Origin: a virus
Virus record (IMG/VR): IMGVR_UViG_3300027522_000023
Coordinates: 1 to 28,552 of that record
DNA length: 28,552 nt
Reading direction: 5' to 3' (one strand)
Part shown: positions 1 to 7,713 of the stretch, one piece after another
Layout of the letters: every line of letters starts with the position of its first letter
Position numbering within the stretch: position 1 is the first letter of the stretch
Notes under the pieces: model-generated
Databases searched by the model: none
What the model saw: only the letters and a program-made list of their open reading frames with translations
What the model was told of the DNA's origin: nothing
Position numbers and translations under genes: made by a program

Positions 1-28
1 CGATAGTTTGTGAGCCTAAAGCTGCCAT
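1..28 (-). CDS. Tail fibre, N-terminal end (partial, runs off the window)
   Basis: An ATG at base 28 follows a strong AAGGAG Shine-Dalgarno (spacing 8-9) and encodes MAALGSQTI before the window ends. At the other end, the reading frame at 27017-28552 is open at its 5' side and begins AQTGITSLLAADIKIG. If bases 1 and 28552 are the same C, the two read through in frame as one 520-residue fibre. I infer that this is the true start of that fibre gene. Confidence 0.75.
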
Positions 29-46
29 TTTAAAATCTCCTTAAAT

Positions 47-172
47 TTAAACAATGTTTTCCCACTTGCGTTCTTCTAAATCCCAAGTGTCATTAATACT
101 TTTCCATAAATCACGAACTAATCGTGCAACTTGGTTAGGTATTGTTAATACTGATAATCCTAGCTTTAACAT
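47..172 (-). CDS. Small hypothetical protein, 41 aa
   Basis: The ATG at 172 overlaps the stop of the preceding gene (TAATG), which indicates translational coupling. The stop lies 18 bases before the fibre start codon. The protein begins MLKLGLSVLTIPNQ and ends in a tryptophan- and charge-rich segment (DLWKSINDTW, then EERKWENIV). It has a mildly hydrophobic N-terminus and no known domain. It sits between a head-region protein and the tail fibre, so a minor virion or assembly role is possible but unsupported. The 140-base gap would otherwise be unusually long for this compact genome. Confidence 0.6.
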   Translation of the reverse strand: MLKLGLSVLTIPNQVARLVRDLWKSINDTWDLEERKWENIV

Positions 173-513
173 TAACCTACGTACGCTATACACGCACCCG
201 AGGCTAAAGTAAACCCTGTATATCTTCCATAAATCGTCATTCCTTGTGGGAATGTTTCACCATCAATTGCAGAGCCACCATCGGCATCAATCAATGTACC
301 CGTTCCTGTATCGTCTGGAAATAACTGTTCTGTTTCTGCTACAAGTCCCCCGCTTCCAGAAGCGAAAACTGTATCTTCAGTAAACTGAATCGCAACAAAT
401 ACTCCAGAACCCGCACTACAAGTCACGGCTGTTGTGCCGTTTACAAATATTGCTCCGGCTTGTCCCATCGCTAAATTTTGTGCTTCTACTACTGCATATT
501 CTCTTATTGACAT
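172..513 (-). CDS. Small virion protein, decoration-type candidate (113 aa)
   Basis: This 113-residue protein is rich in Gly, Ala, Thr and Ser, has no catalytic motif and is predicted mostly beta. It begins MSIREYAVVEAQNLAMGQAG. Placement two genes after the major capsid gene, together with composition and length, fits a head decoration or minor head protein. That role is inferred from position, not from a recognised domain. The start ATG follows a GGAGAAAC sequence. Confidence 0.6.
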   Translation of the reverse strand: MSIREYAVVEAQNLAMGQAGAIFVNGTTAVTCSAGSGVFVAIQFTEDTVFASGSGGLVAETEQLFPDDTGTGTLIDADGGSAIDGETFPQGMTIYGRYTGFTLASGACIAYVG

Positions 514-571
514 ATTGTTTCTCCTTTAATGCCTTGCCGAGCGGTCAATCTCATAGGCATTTTGGTTATAA

Positions 572-724
572 TTATTTTTTAGCCTTTTTAGCTTTTACTT
601 CAACTTTAATCTTTACACCATTTTCATCACATTCTTCAAATCTATCTTCTAGTGATTTAATGTCGTGTACTATTTTGTTAAATTTTACAACTACACCACT
701 TGCTTTTTTAAAAAATTTGTTCAT
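572..724 (-). CDS. Small lysine-rich hypothetical protein, 50 aa
   Basis: I place the start at the ATG at 724 (MNKFFKKASG), which has a good Shine-Dalgarno (AAGGAG, about 8 bases upstream). An upstream ATG in the same frame at 766 would translate the hairpin after the capsid gene and has no ribosome site. The product is short and mixed-charge, with a lysine/alanine-rich tail (VEVKAKKAKK) and a probable helix in residues 18-35. No family is recognised. It lies between the capsid and the decoration-type gene. Confidence 0.55.
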   Translation of the reverse strand: MNKFFKKASGVVVKFNKIVHDIKSLEDRFEECDENGVKIKVEVKAKKAKK

Positions 725-744
725 TCTATTTTCTCCTTTATAAC

Positions 745-764
745 GGGCGGTGATTAAACCGCCC
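745..764 (-). terminator. Hairpin directly after the major capsid gene
   Basis: A perfect 7-bp GC-rich inverted repeat (gggcggt / accgccc) with a 6-base loop lies 20 bases downstream of the capsid stop. No T-run follows it on the minus strand, so it is not a classic intrinsic terminator. A partial attenuator or a 3' mRNA stabiliser for the highly expressed capsid message is more likely. Confidence 0.5.
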
Positions 765-783
765 ATTACGTTAATCAGTTAAG

Positions 784-1689
784 TTAAGAAACGTCACTTA
801 AGATGTAAACACCATAAGAATCTTTTACTTCAACTTGTCCCCAGAATCCTGTTGCAACGTATTTAGTCATACGTTCGGATTCTTCTCTTTGTGTTCTAAT
901 GCGGAATAAACCTTCTGCACCTACACCAAGACCAATTGCACCTTTACTGAATGCAAAACCGGCTGCATCCCCGCCAGATCCCACATCTTCATCGATTTGG
1001 TCCGACCAGTAAATATTAAATCCTGCAATGGACCCTACAAATCCAGTTTGAAATGCTTCTTCGCCTTTTCCACCCATCATTCCAATTGGACGTGCAGTTG
1101 CTGTATCAGTTGTTGATGAACCCGCAGTATCTAATGCTGTATTATGTAGCAAAGATATAATCCCTTTTGATCCCCAAATTTGGGCTGGACTTAAAACTAA
1201 AGAATAAGGCATTGGCGCCCCGGCACTTTTCATTTGTCGCATTGCACCAAATATATGAGAAAGAGCCAAAGAAGTACCCGCTCCACATTCAGTCTGTGAA
1301 AAGGTCTTTCCAAGTTCTACAAGATCGTCATCTAATTTAGCAGAAACGGCATTTCCTAAAGCCGGTCCGCTTTGTCCTTCGACATCATCGCCCGAACCCA
1401 TTAATACTAAATCACTAACTTGTGATTCAATTACGTGTTCTGAGATAGTTGCCGTTCTTGCTGCTGTTGTAATCGCTACCGCAGTAGTTGCAGTTGCTTG
1501 TGTCGCAGCACTTACATTCGCTGATGTAAGTTTTGTCCAATCTGAAAATTGAACGTGATTTGACCCTCTTGCGGCCTGTTTTACGGTAACAAGTGGATAC
1601 ATCACATTAACGTGATTAAATGCTATTACAGCATCTCCAATTGTTCTTCCGAGTCCACCGGCAGCAGTTGTGGTATTAGTTAAAGCCAT
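784..1689 (-). CDS. Major capsid protein
   Basis: This 301-residue protein is the HK97-fold-type shell protein of the head. It follows a scaffold gene and a small gene, the usual capsid position. The N-terminus (MALTNTTTAAGGLGRTIGDAV) and the C-terminal beta strands (residues about 280-301, WGQVEVKDSYGVYILSDVS) match the style of coat proteins from marine siphoviruses. A T/A-rich stretch near residues 55-80 probably belongs to the E-loop or N-arm region. The ATG is preceded by AAGGAG. Length is typical for phages with small heads. Assignment rests on position, length and sequence style, because these proteins diverge strongly. Confidence 0.85.
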   Translation of the reverse strand: MALTNTTTAAGGLGRTIGDAVIAFNHVNVMYPLVTVKQAARGSNHVQFSDWTKLTSANVSAATQATATTAVAITTAARTATISEHVIESQVSDLVLMGSGDDVEGQSGPALGNAVSAKLDDDLVELGKTFSQTECGAGTSLALSHIFGAMRQMKSAGAPMPYSLVLSPAQIWGSKGIISLLHNTALDTAGSSTTDTATARPIGMMGGKGEEAFQTGFVGSIAGFNIYWSDQIDEDVGSGGDAAGFAFSKGAIGLGVGAEGLFRIRTQREESERMTKYVATGFWGQVEVKDSYGVYILSDVS

Positions 1690-1721
1690 TTGCTTAAACT
1701 CCTTTTATTGTATTAAAGATT

Positions 1722-1958
1722 TTAGTCTTCATACGCTTTCTTCATCGTTCCCGGTCCAAAACCGCTAAACGTCCCGATACTATTTGGCTTCTTTCCTTTT
1801 TGTACTTGCTCCCCACGCTCCTCGTGAATGTCAAGATAAGTGTCGTAATTGACTTTAGAGCCTTTGTAAGTACATTCAATGTCTTCTCCGCCATTTATCG
1901 TCTTATGTCGAAGGTCATTGTCTGGGTCAAGCTTCTGTTTAAATAAATTAGTCGCCAT
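1722..1958 (-). CDS. Small hypothetical head-region protein, 78 aa
   Basis: The frame is open further upstream. The first sensible ATG (1958, MATNLFKQKL) overlaps the last codons of the scaffold gene, whose stop lies at 1948, so I start it there. The protein is hydrophilic and mixed-charge, with a Gly-rich C-terminal part (IGTFSGFGPGTMKKAYED). No domain is recognised. Its place between scaffold and capsid, present in many phages, suggests a head assembly or capsid-associated role, which is an inference. Confidence 0.6.
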   Translation of the reverse strand: MATNLFKQKLDPDNDLRHKTINGGEDIECTYKGSKVNYDTYLDIHEERGEQVQKGKKPNSIGTFSGFGPGTMKKAYED

Positions 1959-2502
1959 AACCAATCTTAATGCTTCCATCTGTTTGAGAGTTGTTAGCTT
2001 TCTTATATCCATTAGGATCAAGTGAAGCCCACTCTTCAAACGAAGCATAGCCGCCTGTTTCTGTTGGTTTAGAGTTATCAACGGAAGCCGGTGAAGGCAT
2101 CGTATTGACTTTTTTAACGTGGACTTCCAACTTTTCTAGTGGTAGTCCTTCATAAGTAGCACGATCTTCTTCTTGTAGTTCAGCAAGTAATGATTCTCGC
2201 TTCTTTACATTGTATTCGTCAAACGCATTTGCTTTAGTCTGTGCAACTTCAAGCTTCGCAGTCATATCAGTCATAATCTTCTCGTATTCGCCTTTTGACT
2301 CCATATCTTTCAGCTTAGTTGTCTCGGCTTGTTCTTTCGCATTCCTACGAAATGAATCTAGCTCCACCTTTAACGTGTTTTTTTCGTCTACAATCTCACT
2401 AAATCGTGCGTAAGGAACATTGTTGACGGGCTGCTTTTCTTCACTTGCAGTATCAGCGGTGTCCTGTTTTACGTCTTGGACTTCGACTTGTTGTTCACTC
2501 AT
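1948..2502 (-). CDS. Capsid scaffolding protein
   Basis: This 184-residue acidic protein is predicted almost entirely helical, with a long coiled coil over roughly residues 35-105 (SEIVDEKNTLKVELDSFRR and following). It has an acidic, disordered N-terminus (MSEQQVEVQDVKQDTADTAS) and a flexible C-terminal tail. Scaffold proteins sit just upstream of the major capsid gene and have this composition and length. They guide procapsid assembly and leave before DNA packaging. No protease motif is visible in the window, so the scaffold may exit intact or be cut by a host enzyme. Confidence 0.8.
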   Translation of the reverse strand: MSEQQVEVQDVKQDTADTASEEKQPVNNVPYARFSEIVDEKNTLKVELDSFRRNAKEQAETTKLKDMESKGEYEKIMTDMTAKLEVAQTKANAFDEYNVKKRESLLAELQEEDRATYEGLPLEKLEVHVKKVNTMPSPASVDNSKPTETGGYASFEEWASLDPNGYKKANNSQTDGSIKIGYGD

Positions 2503-2690
2503 TTTAACCTCTTGTTTGAGTTAGTTAATTCTTTTATCGGTTCAAATCGTATTCCATTATCATTTTCATATGGAAAATTATGATCAAATTCATTACTTGC
2601 TATTGCAATTGGAATACCATTTGGAAAAGCTTTGCAAGTACCATATTCTTTATCATTAAAATTTTTACATTCTGTACAAATACTAATCAT
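2499..2690 (-). CDS. Small cysteine-containing hypothetical protein, 63 aa
   Basis: The protein starts MISICTECKNF and carries a CxxC pair (residues 5 and 8) plus a third cysteine in TCKAFPNGIP and a histidine in FDHNFP. This pattern is compatible with a small metal-binding or disulphide fold. It ends in a GIRFEPI segment. Small CxxC...CxAFPxGIP proteins are, to my recollection, common beside minor head genes, but their role is unknown. Its start overlaps the end of the minor head gene and its stop overlaps the scaffold start (ATGA), so it is translationally coupled to both. Confidence 0.65.
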   Translation of the reverse strand: MISICTECKNFNDKEYGTCKAFPNGIPIAIASNEFDHNFPYENDNGIRFEPIKELTNSNKRLK

Positions 2691-3699
2691 TTACAGTAAC
2701 TATCTTTTTAGTATCAAATACAATAATTTGATCTCCACCGGTTCTTACAAGCCAATCATCGTATGATTCATTTAATTTTCTTGGCATTTTTACAATTACA
2801 GAATCATATCCTTCTTTTTTTGCTAAATTTGTATAAAAAGTCCCTCTTTTTCCTTCATACCCTAACCCTCTTGCTTCTATAAATTTTTCTGTCCATTTTT
2901 TAGGAAAACCACTACCAGAATTAATAATTAAAGGATTTTTTACATTTACTTTAACATTTAATACTGATTGTTTGCTTTTTCCTTTAGACCAATCTCGCAT
3001 CATTGTAAGCCTTGCCCATTCAGTCGCTTGTTCCGATTGATAGCTTAAATAAACACCATCGCCCCACATTCTTCCATTCTTATTTGATTTTAATGAAAAA
3101 CCTCTATTTGAAATACTTTTTTTTCTAATTTCTGTCGTTCCGTGAAACAATGTAGTCTTTACTTTACTTGCCTTTGCAAATTTTTCTGCTTTTTTTAAAG
3201 ACATTAATGGATTCCACTTAACATTTATTTTCTTATCTCTAATCAATGGTTTATCAAGGTTCTCGCCTTTATAATCCTCTGGTACTAATTGACATCTGCA
3301 ATTTGTTTGGCATATACTAAAACCAGAAGCCGGAAGTCCTATTGTCTCAAAGAACTCATACGTCCCTGTTTCTCTGTGTCTTTCTTCACAGTCAACGCAT
3401 ACCTTACCATCACCAACTGAAATCCATTGAAAGCTTTTTACACCGGCTTTTTTATACTTACTATTTACAGAGTCTTTAGAGTTTAACTCTACACCATTCT
3501 TAACTGTATTCTTTAATTTGTTTTTGAACGAACCAAATAACTGTCCGCTAGAATTAAGATCGTTTAACAATGTTTGACGTATTGCTTGGTCTGCCATCCC
3601 TTGTGACTTCATCGTTGCAACTAGCTCTTGTATAGACAATGTAGTCTGTGCAGCCGTTGCAGTTAATTGGTTTGATATAGTCGCTTGAAGATTAGGCAC
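2683..3699 (-). CDS. Minor head protein (SPP1 gp7-like) fused to an ADP-ribosyltransferase domain
   Basis: This 338-residue protein has two parts. Residues about 85-142 form the phage head-morphogenesis (SPP1 gp7-type) zinc-like motif: WISVGDGKVCVDCEERH, then GLPASGFSICQTNCRC, with C101, C104, H108, C130, C134 and C136. Residues about 180-335 resemble an ADP-ribosyltransferase fold: LFHGT (H186), a WGDGVYLS strand (Y217) and a C-terminal GDQIIVFDTKKI strand. The position usually held by the catalytic Glu seems to be Gln324. Such proteins are minor head components, and some enter the cell with the DNA. Transfer of ADP-ribose from NAD to host targets is possible, but the apparent H-Y-Q triad makes activity uncertain. 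It lies downstream of the portal and morphogenesis genes. Confidence 0.8.
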   Translation of the reverse strand: MPNLQATISNQLTATAAQTTLSIQELVATMKSQGMADQAIRQTLLNDLNSSGQLFGSFKNKLKNTVKNGVELNSKDSVNSKYKKAGVKSFQWISVGDGKVCVDCEERHRETGTYEFFETIGLPASGFSICQTNCRCQLVPEDYKGENLDKPLIRDKKINVKWNPLMSLKKAEKFAKASKVKTTLFHGTTEIRKKSISNRGFSLKSNKNGRMWGDGVYLSYQSEQATEWARLTMMRDWSKGKSKQSVLNVKVNVKNPLIINSGSGFPKKWTEKFIEARGLGYEGKRGTFYTNLAKKEGYDSVIVKMPRKLNESYDDWLVRTGGDQIIVFDTKKIVTVND

Positions 3700-4126
3700 G
3701 TCTTATTTGTCTTTCGATTTCTAATTCAACCATCTTCATAATATCTTTTTCTGCCTTCTTAGTAATACCAAACCATTCTCTTTTTGGAAGATTACCCGCA
3801 CCTTCTTGATGAAATCTACCAACGTCTGACATCGTAACATTAGACTTTGGATATGTCTGCTTTTCTCCCGGGTGTATGTTTACTTCTTGATTCATCTTAG
3901 TAGCTTTGTCAACTACGAGGTTACGCATCTTCCCTGTTCTTACTAATGTCTTGCCTGTGGCTTTCTTAGAAGGCTTTAAAGCACCCTTGATACCTTGCCC
4001 ACGTTCTAATCTTTGGAAGTGGTCTTTGCGTACAATCTGACCCGCAGTATTTAACTCTTTAGTTAAGTCTAAGTTGATTTTATTTAAATCAAAGTTTCTT
4101 GTTACTGTGATTGCTGTATTAGCCAC
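3692..4126 (-). CDS. Virion morphogenesis / tail completion protein (Mu gpG-like)
   Basis: This 144-residue protein has the conserved pattern of the phage virion morphogenesis family (Mu gpG, P2 tail completion S). A basic N-terminal half holds LVRTGKMRNLV (residues about 61-71), followed by VGRFHQEGAGNLPKREWFG (about 102-120) and a terminal helix. Members act at head-tail joining or tail completion. It overlaps the downstream minor head gene by 8 bases and follows the portal by one small gene, which fits the usual portal, minor head, completion neighbourhood. Confidence 0.75.
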   Translation of the reverse strand: MANTAITVTRNFDLNKINLDLTKELNTAGQIVRKDHFQRLERGQGIKGALKPSKKATGKTLVRTGKMRNLVVDKATKMNQEVNIHPGEKQTYPKSNVTMSDVGRFHQEGAGNLPKREWFGITKKAEKDIMKMVELEIERQIRRA

Positions 4127-4352
4127 TTTTCTTTAATACCTCTGTTGCAAATTTCTCGCCTTGCTTTGCACCCTTCTCTATCTCGTCCACGTGTTCATTT
4201 AAGAACGATAGACTAAGACCTAGTAAATACCCTTCAGTATCTTTAAGCATTTCATCTATATCTATTGCCGGTAAGATGTTATCTGCGTTCTGAATTACTT
4301 CGTCTTGCAGTTCATCTATCTTAGCAATATGATTAAGAACTAACTGTGCCAA
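4119..4352 (-). CDS. Hypothetical helical protein after portal, 77 aa
   Basis: Translation probably starts at a TTG (4352) inside the end of the portal gene, after an AAGGAC-like site. The overlap with the portal is 20 bases. The protein is acidic and helical (HIAKIDELQDEVIQNADNIL and onward) with no recognised domain. Its stop overlaps the start of the virion morphogenesis gene. A portal-associated or chaperone-like assembly role can only be guessed from the neighbours. Confidence 0.55.
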   Translation of the reverse strand: MAQLVLNHIAKIDELQDEVIQNADNILPAIDIDEMLKDTEGYLLGLSLSFLNEHVDEIEKGAKQGEKFATEVLKKSG

Positions 4353-5682
4353 GTCTCTTTAGTCCTTCAAATATTGGTTGTTCTGGTTGTTCTGGCTGCT
4401 GTGCTTCTGCTTCAAGCTTCTTGTTCTCGTCTACTCTATCCATAAGCTTCTTTAAATCTTTATCTGTAATGTCTGGATTAAAATAACGTATTAAATCTGT
4501 TCTATCCATCAAGCCTTTAGCCATCATAAATTCTAATCGTTCAAATTCTTGCTTTTGGTCTGTAGGAAATTCTATTTCTGCGAAGTCCACCGAATAATTT
4601 TCACCCATATCTTTACCCGTATGAACACGTAATACTTCTCTATCCACTTCATATCTTTCGTGTTCCCAGTCTCGCCATTTAGGAAGGTCTGATATTCTTG
4701 ATTCTAAATTTTCCATTTCTAATAAACGTAAGGCTGCACCACTTGGAGCATTACCAGATTCATCCCACTTGATGCGTAAATGGTTATTAATAGCAGTTTG
4801 ATTCGCAAAAGACTTAGCCACTTCAATCATTTGATTAAGATTAGCCGGGCTTGATACAAAAGAAAATGAACTATCTTGGGGCATTAAAAGCACACGATCA
4901 ATACCAAGCTTCATACGTGTAGCTTCTTCTATCCCTGTTGCTACAGGCTGACCAAACGCAAAACGTGTTGCCAATGCTATCTCTGTATTAGCGATGCCTA
5001 TTTGTACGGCTGCTCTTATTACATCTGATGCACTTTGTTTGTAGTCCATAAAAGTCACAGGCATAATTGAGTACGGATTTAGATTCTTATCGTTCACTTG
5101 TATTGTTCTACCGGCTTGGTCAAACTTTAAATGAATACCGGGTACACCATCTCTAGCTTCTGACCAGAATACGAACACACGGTTATTCCTTGCATCTCTA
5201 CCTACTTCATACGATACACCGAATGGACGTGAATCGCCTTCTAGATAATATCTTTTGTAGTGTGGTATAATATCATAATCTAATCTATTACCAACATATT
5301 TAGTGCGGAATGCCATTGATCCAGTAAGCCAAGCAGTCTCATTAAATTCACGTGCAACTGTATCTAAATGATGTGCAAACTGCATATAGTCAGTTGCTTG
5401 TTCACCGTTAATCATTCGCTTAGGGGGATTCTTATATATCATATTTCTAGCACGTGCAAAGCGTGGCACAATTTTCTGCGGAAAACTTGGTATTTGTTCT
5501 AACGTAGAAGGTGAAAACCATTGCTCAATGTGTTGGTCTACGTGTCTATGATAATAGAAGTCAAGGGCAGTATCACGTTCTGCACTCTCTTGGTCTTCTA
5601 GATTCTTTTGTGCTGTTCGTATAGAATCAAGGATTATCTGCTGCGATAAGTCGGGCAACACTACGTCATTAACTGTCATCAT
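4333..5682 (-). CDS. Portal protein
   Basis: This 449-residue protein has the length and features of a SPP1-type portal, the dodecameric ring through which DNA enters and leaves the head. Visible features are the N-terminal helix region, the FPQKIVPRFARARNMIYKNPP segment, a conserved TAWLTGSMAF stretch, a long central helix with RIKWDESGNAPSGAALRLLE (portal stem and crown), and a C-terminal acidic, Gln/Pro-rich tail (EAQQPEQPEQP). It begins with two adjacent ATGs, and the first overlaps the stop of the upstream 55-residue gene (ATGATGA). It lies next to the large terminase, its packaging partner. Confidence 0.9.
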   Translation of the reverse strand: MMTVNDVVLPDLSQQIILDSIRTAQKNLEDQESAERDTALDFYYHRHVDQHIEQWFSPSTLEQIPSFPQKIVPRFARARNMIYKNPPKRMINGEQATDYMQFAHHLDTVAREFNETAWLTGSMAFRTKYVGNRLDYDIIPHYKRYYLEGDSRPFGVSYEVGRDARNNRVFVFWSEARDGVPGIHLKFDQAGRTIQVNDKNLNPYSIMPVTFMDYKQSASDVIRAAVQIGIANTEIALATRFAFGQPVATGIEEATRMKLGIDRVLLMPQDSSFSFVSSPANLNQMIEVAKSFANQTAINNHLRIKWDESGNAPSGAALRLLEMENLESRISDLPKWRDWEHERYEVDREVLRVHTGKDMGENYSVDFAEIEFPTDQKQEFERLEFMMAKGLMDRTDLIRYFNPDITDKDLKKLMDRVDENKKLEAEAQQPEQPEQPIFEGLKRLGTVSS

Positions 5683-5846
5683 TCATACATCCAATTCTTA
5701 TCCATATTAAAATTCATTAAGTGAGTGTTATTAATTAAGTCCTGTGCTTCCCTTTTAATCTTTTGATCTATATGTATTCCGTATATCCATAGTACCGCAA
5801 ATACAAGATTGATTGCGACTGACATACCTAGTATAAAGGTTACCAT
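5679..5846 (-). CDS. Small membrane protein between terminase and portal, 55 aa
   Basis: The ATG at 5846 lies within the last codons of the large terminase, and the stop overlaps the portal start (ATGATGA). The N-terminal half is a clear transmembrane helix (residues 3-23, TFILGMSVAINLVFAVLWIYG), followed by a hydrophilic, basic then asparagine-rich tail (DQKIKREAQDLINNTH). No family is recognised. A one-helix membrane protein inside the packaging module is unusual, and I cannot say whether it acts in packaging, exclusion or lysis. Confidence 0.65.
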   Translation of the reverse strand: MVTFILGMSVAINLVFAVLWIYGIHIDQKIKREAQDLINNTHLMNFNMDKNWMYE

Positions 5847-7057
5847 CTTACGCTTTCCATAATCTTACGTGTAGCCGGGAATAGTCGATTAATCCCGTAC
5901 CCCATAGCATCTGATGCGTGTGTTTGTACGCTATCTCGTTTATCTATATCGCTCCCGTGCCATACGTTTCTTTCTAAGTCCATAATAAGATTAGGGCAGT
6001 TCTCACAAGAAAAATTGCCTTCACGTATTAGCTTATTAACTGAATTAACACGTTCACGTACAGGCGGATTGGCTTTAGGTGCTGATATGTTATATCCAGA
6101 GTGCGATTTAATAATAAAATGGTCACTATTTACAGCAGATGAACGTCTTGCACTCCCACTTGCATCCGGAAAAATCTTAGCCTCTGGGTATCTCTTTACC
6201 AATTCTTCGACCATATCATACGTTGTTGCGTTCTTTAATCTTACTTCATCAAATACGTGTATCCAATTAGGTCCGATATAAAATATCTCCGAACTCATAG
6301 CATCAACATTAAAATCCATACCGATTCCAATGGGTAGGTTCTCATTCTTTAAATCTGGACGTTCTTCAACGTGCTTATCCCTATCAAAGTCTTTATATAC
6401 TCTGCCTTGCGTTAGATTAACAAACTTGCCGTGTACGTACGCTTCAATTTGTTCTTCTGAATATGCCTGTAATAAGCTTTCTTTATAATCATCTGGTAGA
6501 TGTGGGTTGTCTAGCGTTGATGCCTGTATTGTGCCTATATCCATATTAGGATCATTAGCAATTACCCAACCCCAATTTAAACTTTCTGGTGTCCCTGTTA
6601 AGAATATTTGAGACTTCTTAGCCTCTGGGTGTCTTACTCGTGCAATCATCTGTTCAAATACTTCACGTTTTTGTATAAATGGTTCATCTATAACCGCCCA
6701 ACCAATGTTCGGACCACGTAACGAATCTGGTTTATCGCCAGAGCCAAGCCATATTGTACCGCCCCAGTTATGGAAAGTAAATTCTGAACGTTGCTGATTA
6801 TAGGTGTAATCAATTTCAGCACGTTGGCACATCTCTTTTAGCGTGACTATTATCGTCTTTGTTGCTAACTGGTGTGAAGGTGATATGTACATTCCCGGTA
6901 CAGGACTGTTTAAACAACTCATATAAAGAGACTTCAACGCTCCGATATAAGTCTTCCCACTTCCATATCCGCCAATCAATAGGACAATACGATTTGGCAT
7001 ATCCCAGAATTGCTGCTGATGCTTCAGCATACTGTTTTTCTTTATTGTGAAATTCAC
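5840..7057 (-). CDS. terL: Terminase large subunit (packaging ATPase-nuclease)
   Basis: This 405-residue protein is the DNA packaging motor. The N-terminal ATPase has Walker A GGYGSGKT (29-36), Walker B with catalytic acid AVIDEP (121-126) and a coupling motif LTGTPES (153-159). The C-terminal RNase H-fold nuclease has D248 in GMDFN, D298 in FPDASG and D383 in THASDAMGYGI. Translation starts at a GTG overlapping the small subunit stop (GTGA). At about 405 residues it is at the short end for the family, but all motor and nuclease motifs are present. Confidence 0.95.
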   Translation of the reverse strand: MNFTIKKNSMLKHQQQFWDMPNRIVLLIGGYGSGKTYIGALKSLYMSCLNSPVPGMYISPSHQLATKTIIVTLKEMCQRAEIDYTYNQQRSEFTFHNWGGTIWLGSGDKPDSLRGPNIGWAVIDEPFIQKREVFEQMIARVRHPEAKKSQIFLTGTPESLNWGWVIANDPNMDIGTIQASTLDNPHLPDDYKESLLQAYSEEQIEAYVHGKFVNLTQGRVYKDFDRDKHVEERPDLKNENLPIGIGMDFNVDAMSSEIFYIGPNWIHVFDEVRLKNATTYDMVEELVKRYPEAKIFPDASGSARRSSAVNSDHFIIKSHSGYNISAPKANPPVRERVNSVNKLIREGNFSCENCPNLIMDLERNVWHGSDIDKRDSVQTHASDAMGYGINRLFPATRKIMESVRW

Positions 7058-7371
7058 TCAATTACAATTCCATCTTTCCTAATACGTTGCTCCACATATT
7101 CTCTGGGCTTCCCCTCTACCCGGTTCATATACATCTCGGCAGCTTTTAGTGATCCATTCTCTGCCATACTTAAAACTTTATTTAAAATCTTTTCTTTACG
7201 TGTGTTGCCTTTACTATCTTCTGCTTTAGCAAGTTCTTTGAAAAGCTCTGACATTGAGCCATTGCGACCGTTTGGATTAGCGTTATTGCCTTCTTCAAAG
7301 CGATTACCTATCTTATTTCCTTTAGCAAATTGACCATTTGCCCGTTGGTTTACCGTTGTTTTAGCCATCAT
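7054..7371 (-). CDS. Terminase small subunit-like protein (DUF5681-type N-terminus)
   Basis: This 105-residue protein has the FAKGNKIGNRFEEGNNANPNG pattern (residues about 15-35) typical of DUF5681-type proteins encoded just before large terminases. A helical middle follows (SMSELFKELAKAEDS), then a C-terminal helix pair ending EGKPREYVEQRI. Small subunits bind the packaging start site and feed DNA to the large subunit. Two tandem ATGs (7371 and 7368) could serve as start. The stop overlaps the large terminase GTG, so the pair is coupled. Identity is inferred from position and style. Confidence 0.75.
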   Translation of the reverse strand: MMAKTTVNQRANGQFAKGNKIGNRFEEGNNANPNGRNGSMSELFKELAKAEDSKGNTRKEKILNKVLSMAENGSLKAAEMYMNRVEGKPREYVEQRIRKDGIVIE

Positions 7372-7534
7372 TATCGACTAAAGCCATCACTAAAGGCGTG
7401 TCTACTTTGTCCATTAAGTCTTTTACTTTATGTGAATCACATTCATATACATCAAATTCCAATCGCCACGTGTGTGTCATCTTTAAATTTTTTATTCCTA
7501 CTAACTCCACGTTTAATGCAACACCTTCATCCAT
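7361..7534 (-). CDS. Small hypothetical protein, 57 aa
   Basis: The ATG at 7534 overlaps the previous stop (TAATG), and the end overlaps the small terminase start by 11 bases. Residues MDEGVALNVELVGIKNLKM, then HTWRLEFDVYECD, suggest a short beta-rich fold. It is acidic with one cysteine. No family is recognised. Its tight coupling in the chain of small genes before the terminase supports it as a real gene. Confidence 0.6.
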   Translation of the reverse strand: MDEGVALNVELVGIKNLKMTHTWRLEFDVYECDSHKVKDLMDKVDTPLVMALVDNDG

Positions 7535-7713
7535 TACTTGCCAACAAGTCTTTTAGCTATTGTATGGCTTTGTGTGAATGTCTTACCTCTACGCATTTCA
7601 GTCGCCATCTTTTGCAAGTGTCTTTTTGTATGATGAACTTTGTGCGTTTGCATCTGTGATTTTTGTGTGCCGCTTAATCCTTTAAGATTTACGCCTGTTA
7701 AATTAGTAGCCAT
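7534..7713 (-). CDS. Small basic hypothetical protein, 59 aa
   Basis: The ATG at 7713 (MATNLTGVNLKGLSG) overlaps the end of a 33-residue gene, and the stop is shared with the next start (TAATG). The protein is strongly basic, rich in His, Lys, Arg and Gln (MQTHKVHHTKRHLQK), and could bind nucleic acid. No domain is recognised. It belongs to the run of small basic genes upstream of the terminase. Confidence 0.6.
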   Translation of the reverse strand: MATNLTGVNLKGLSGTQKSQMQTHKVHHTKRHLQKMATEMRRGKTFTQSHTIAKRLVGK

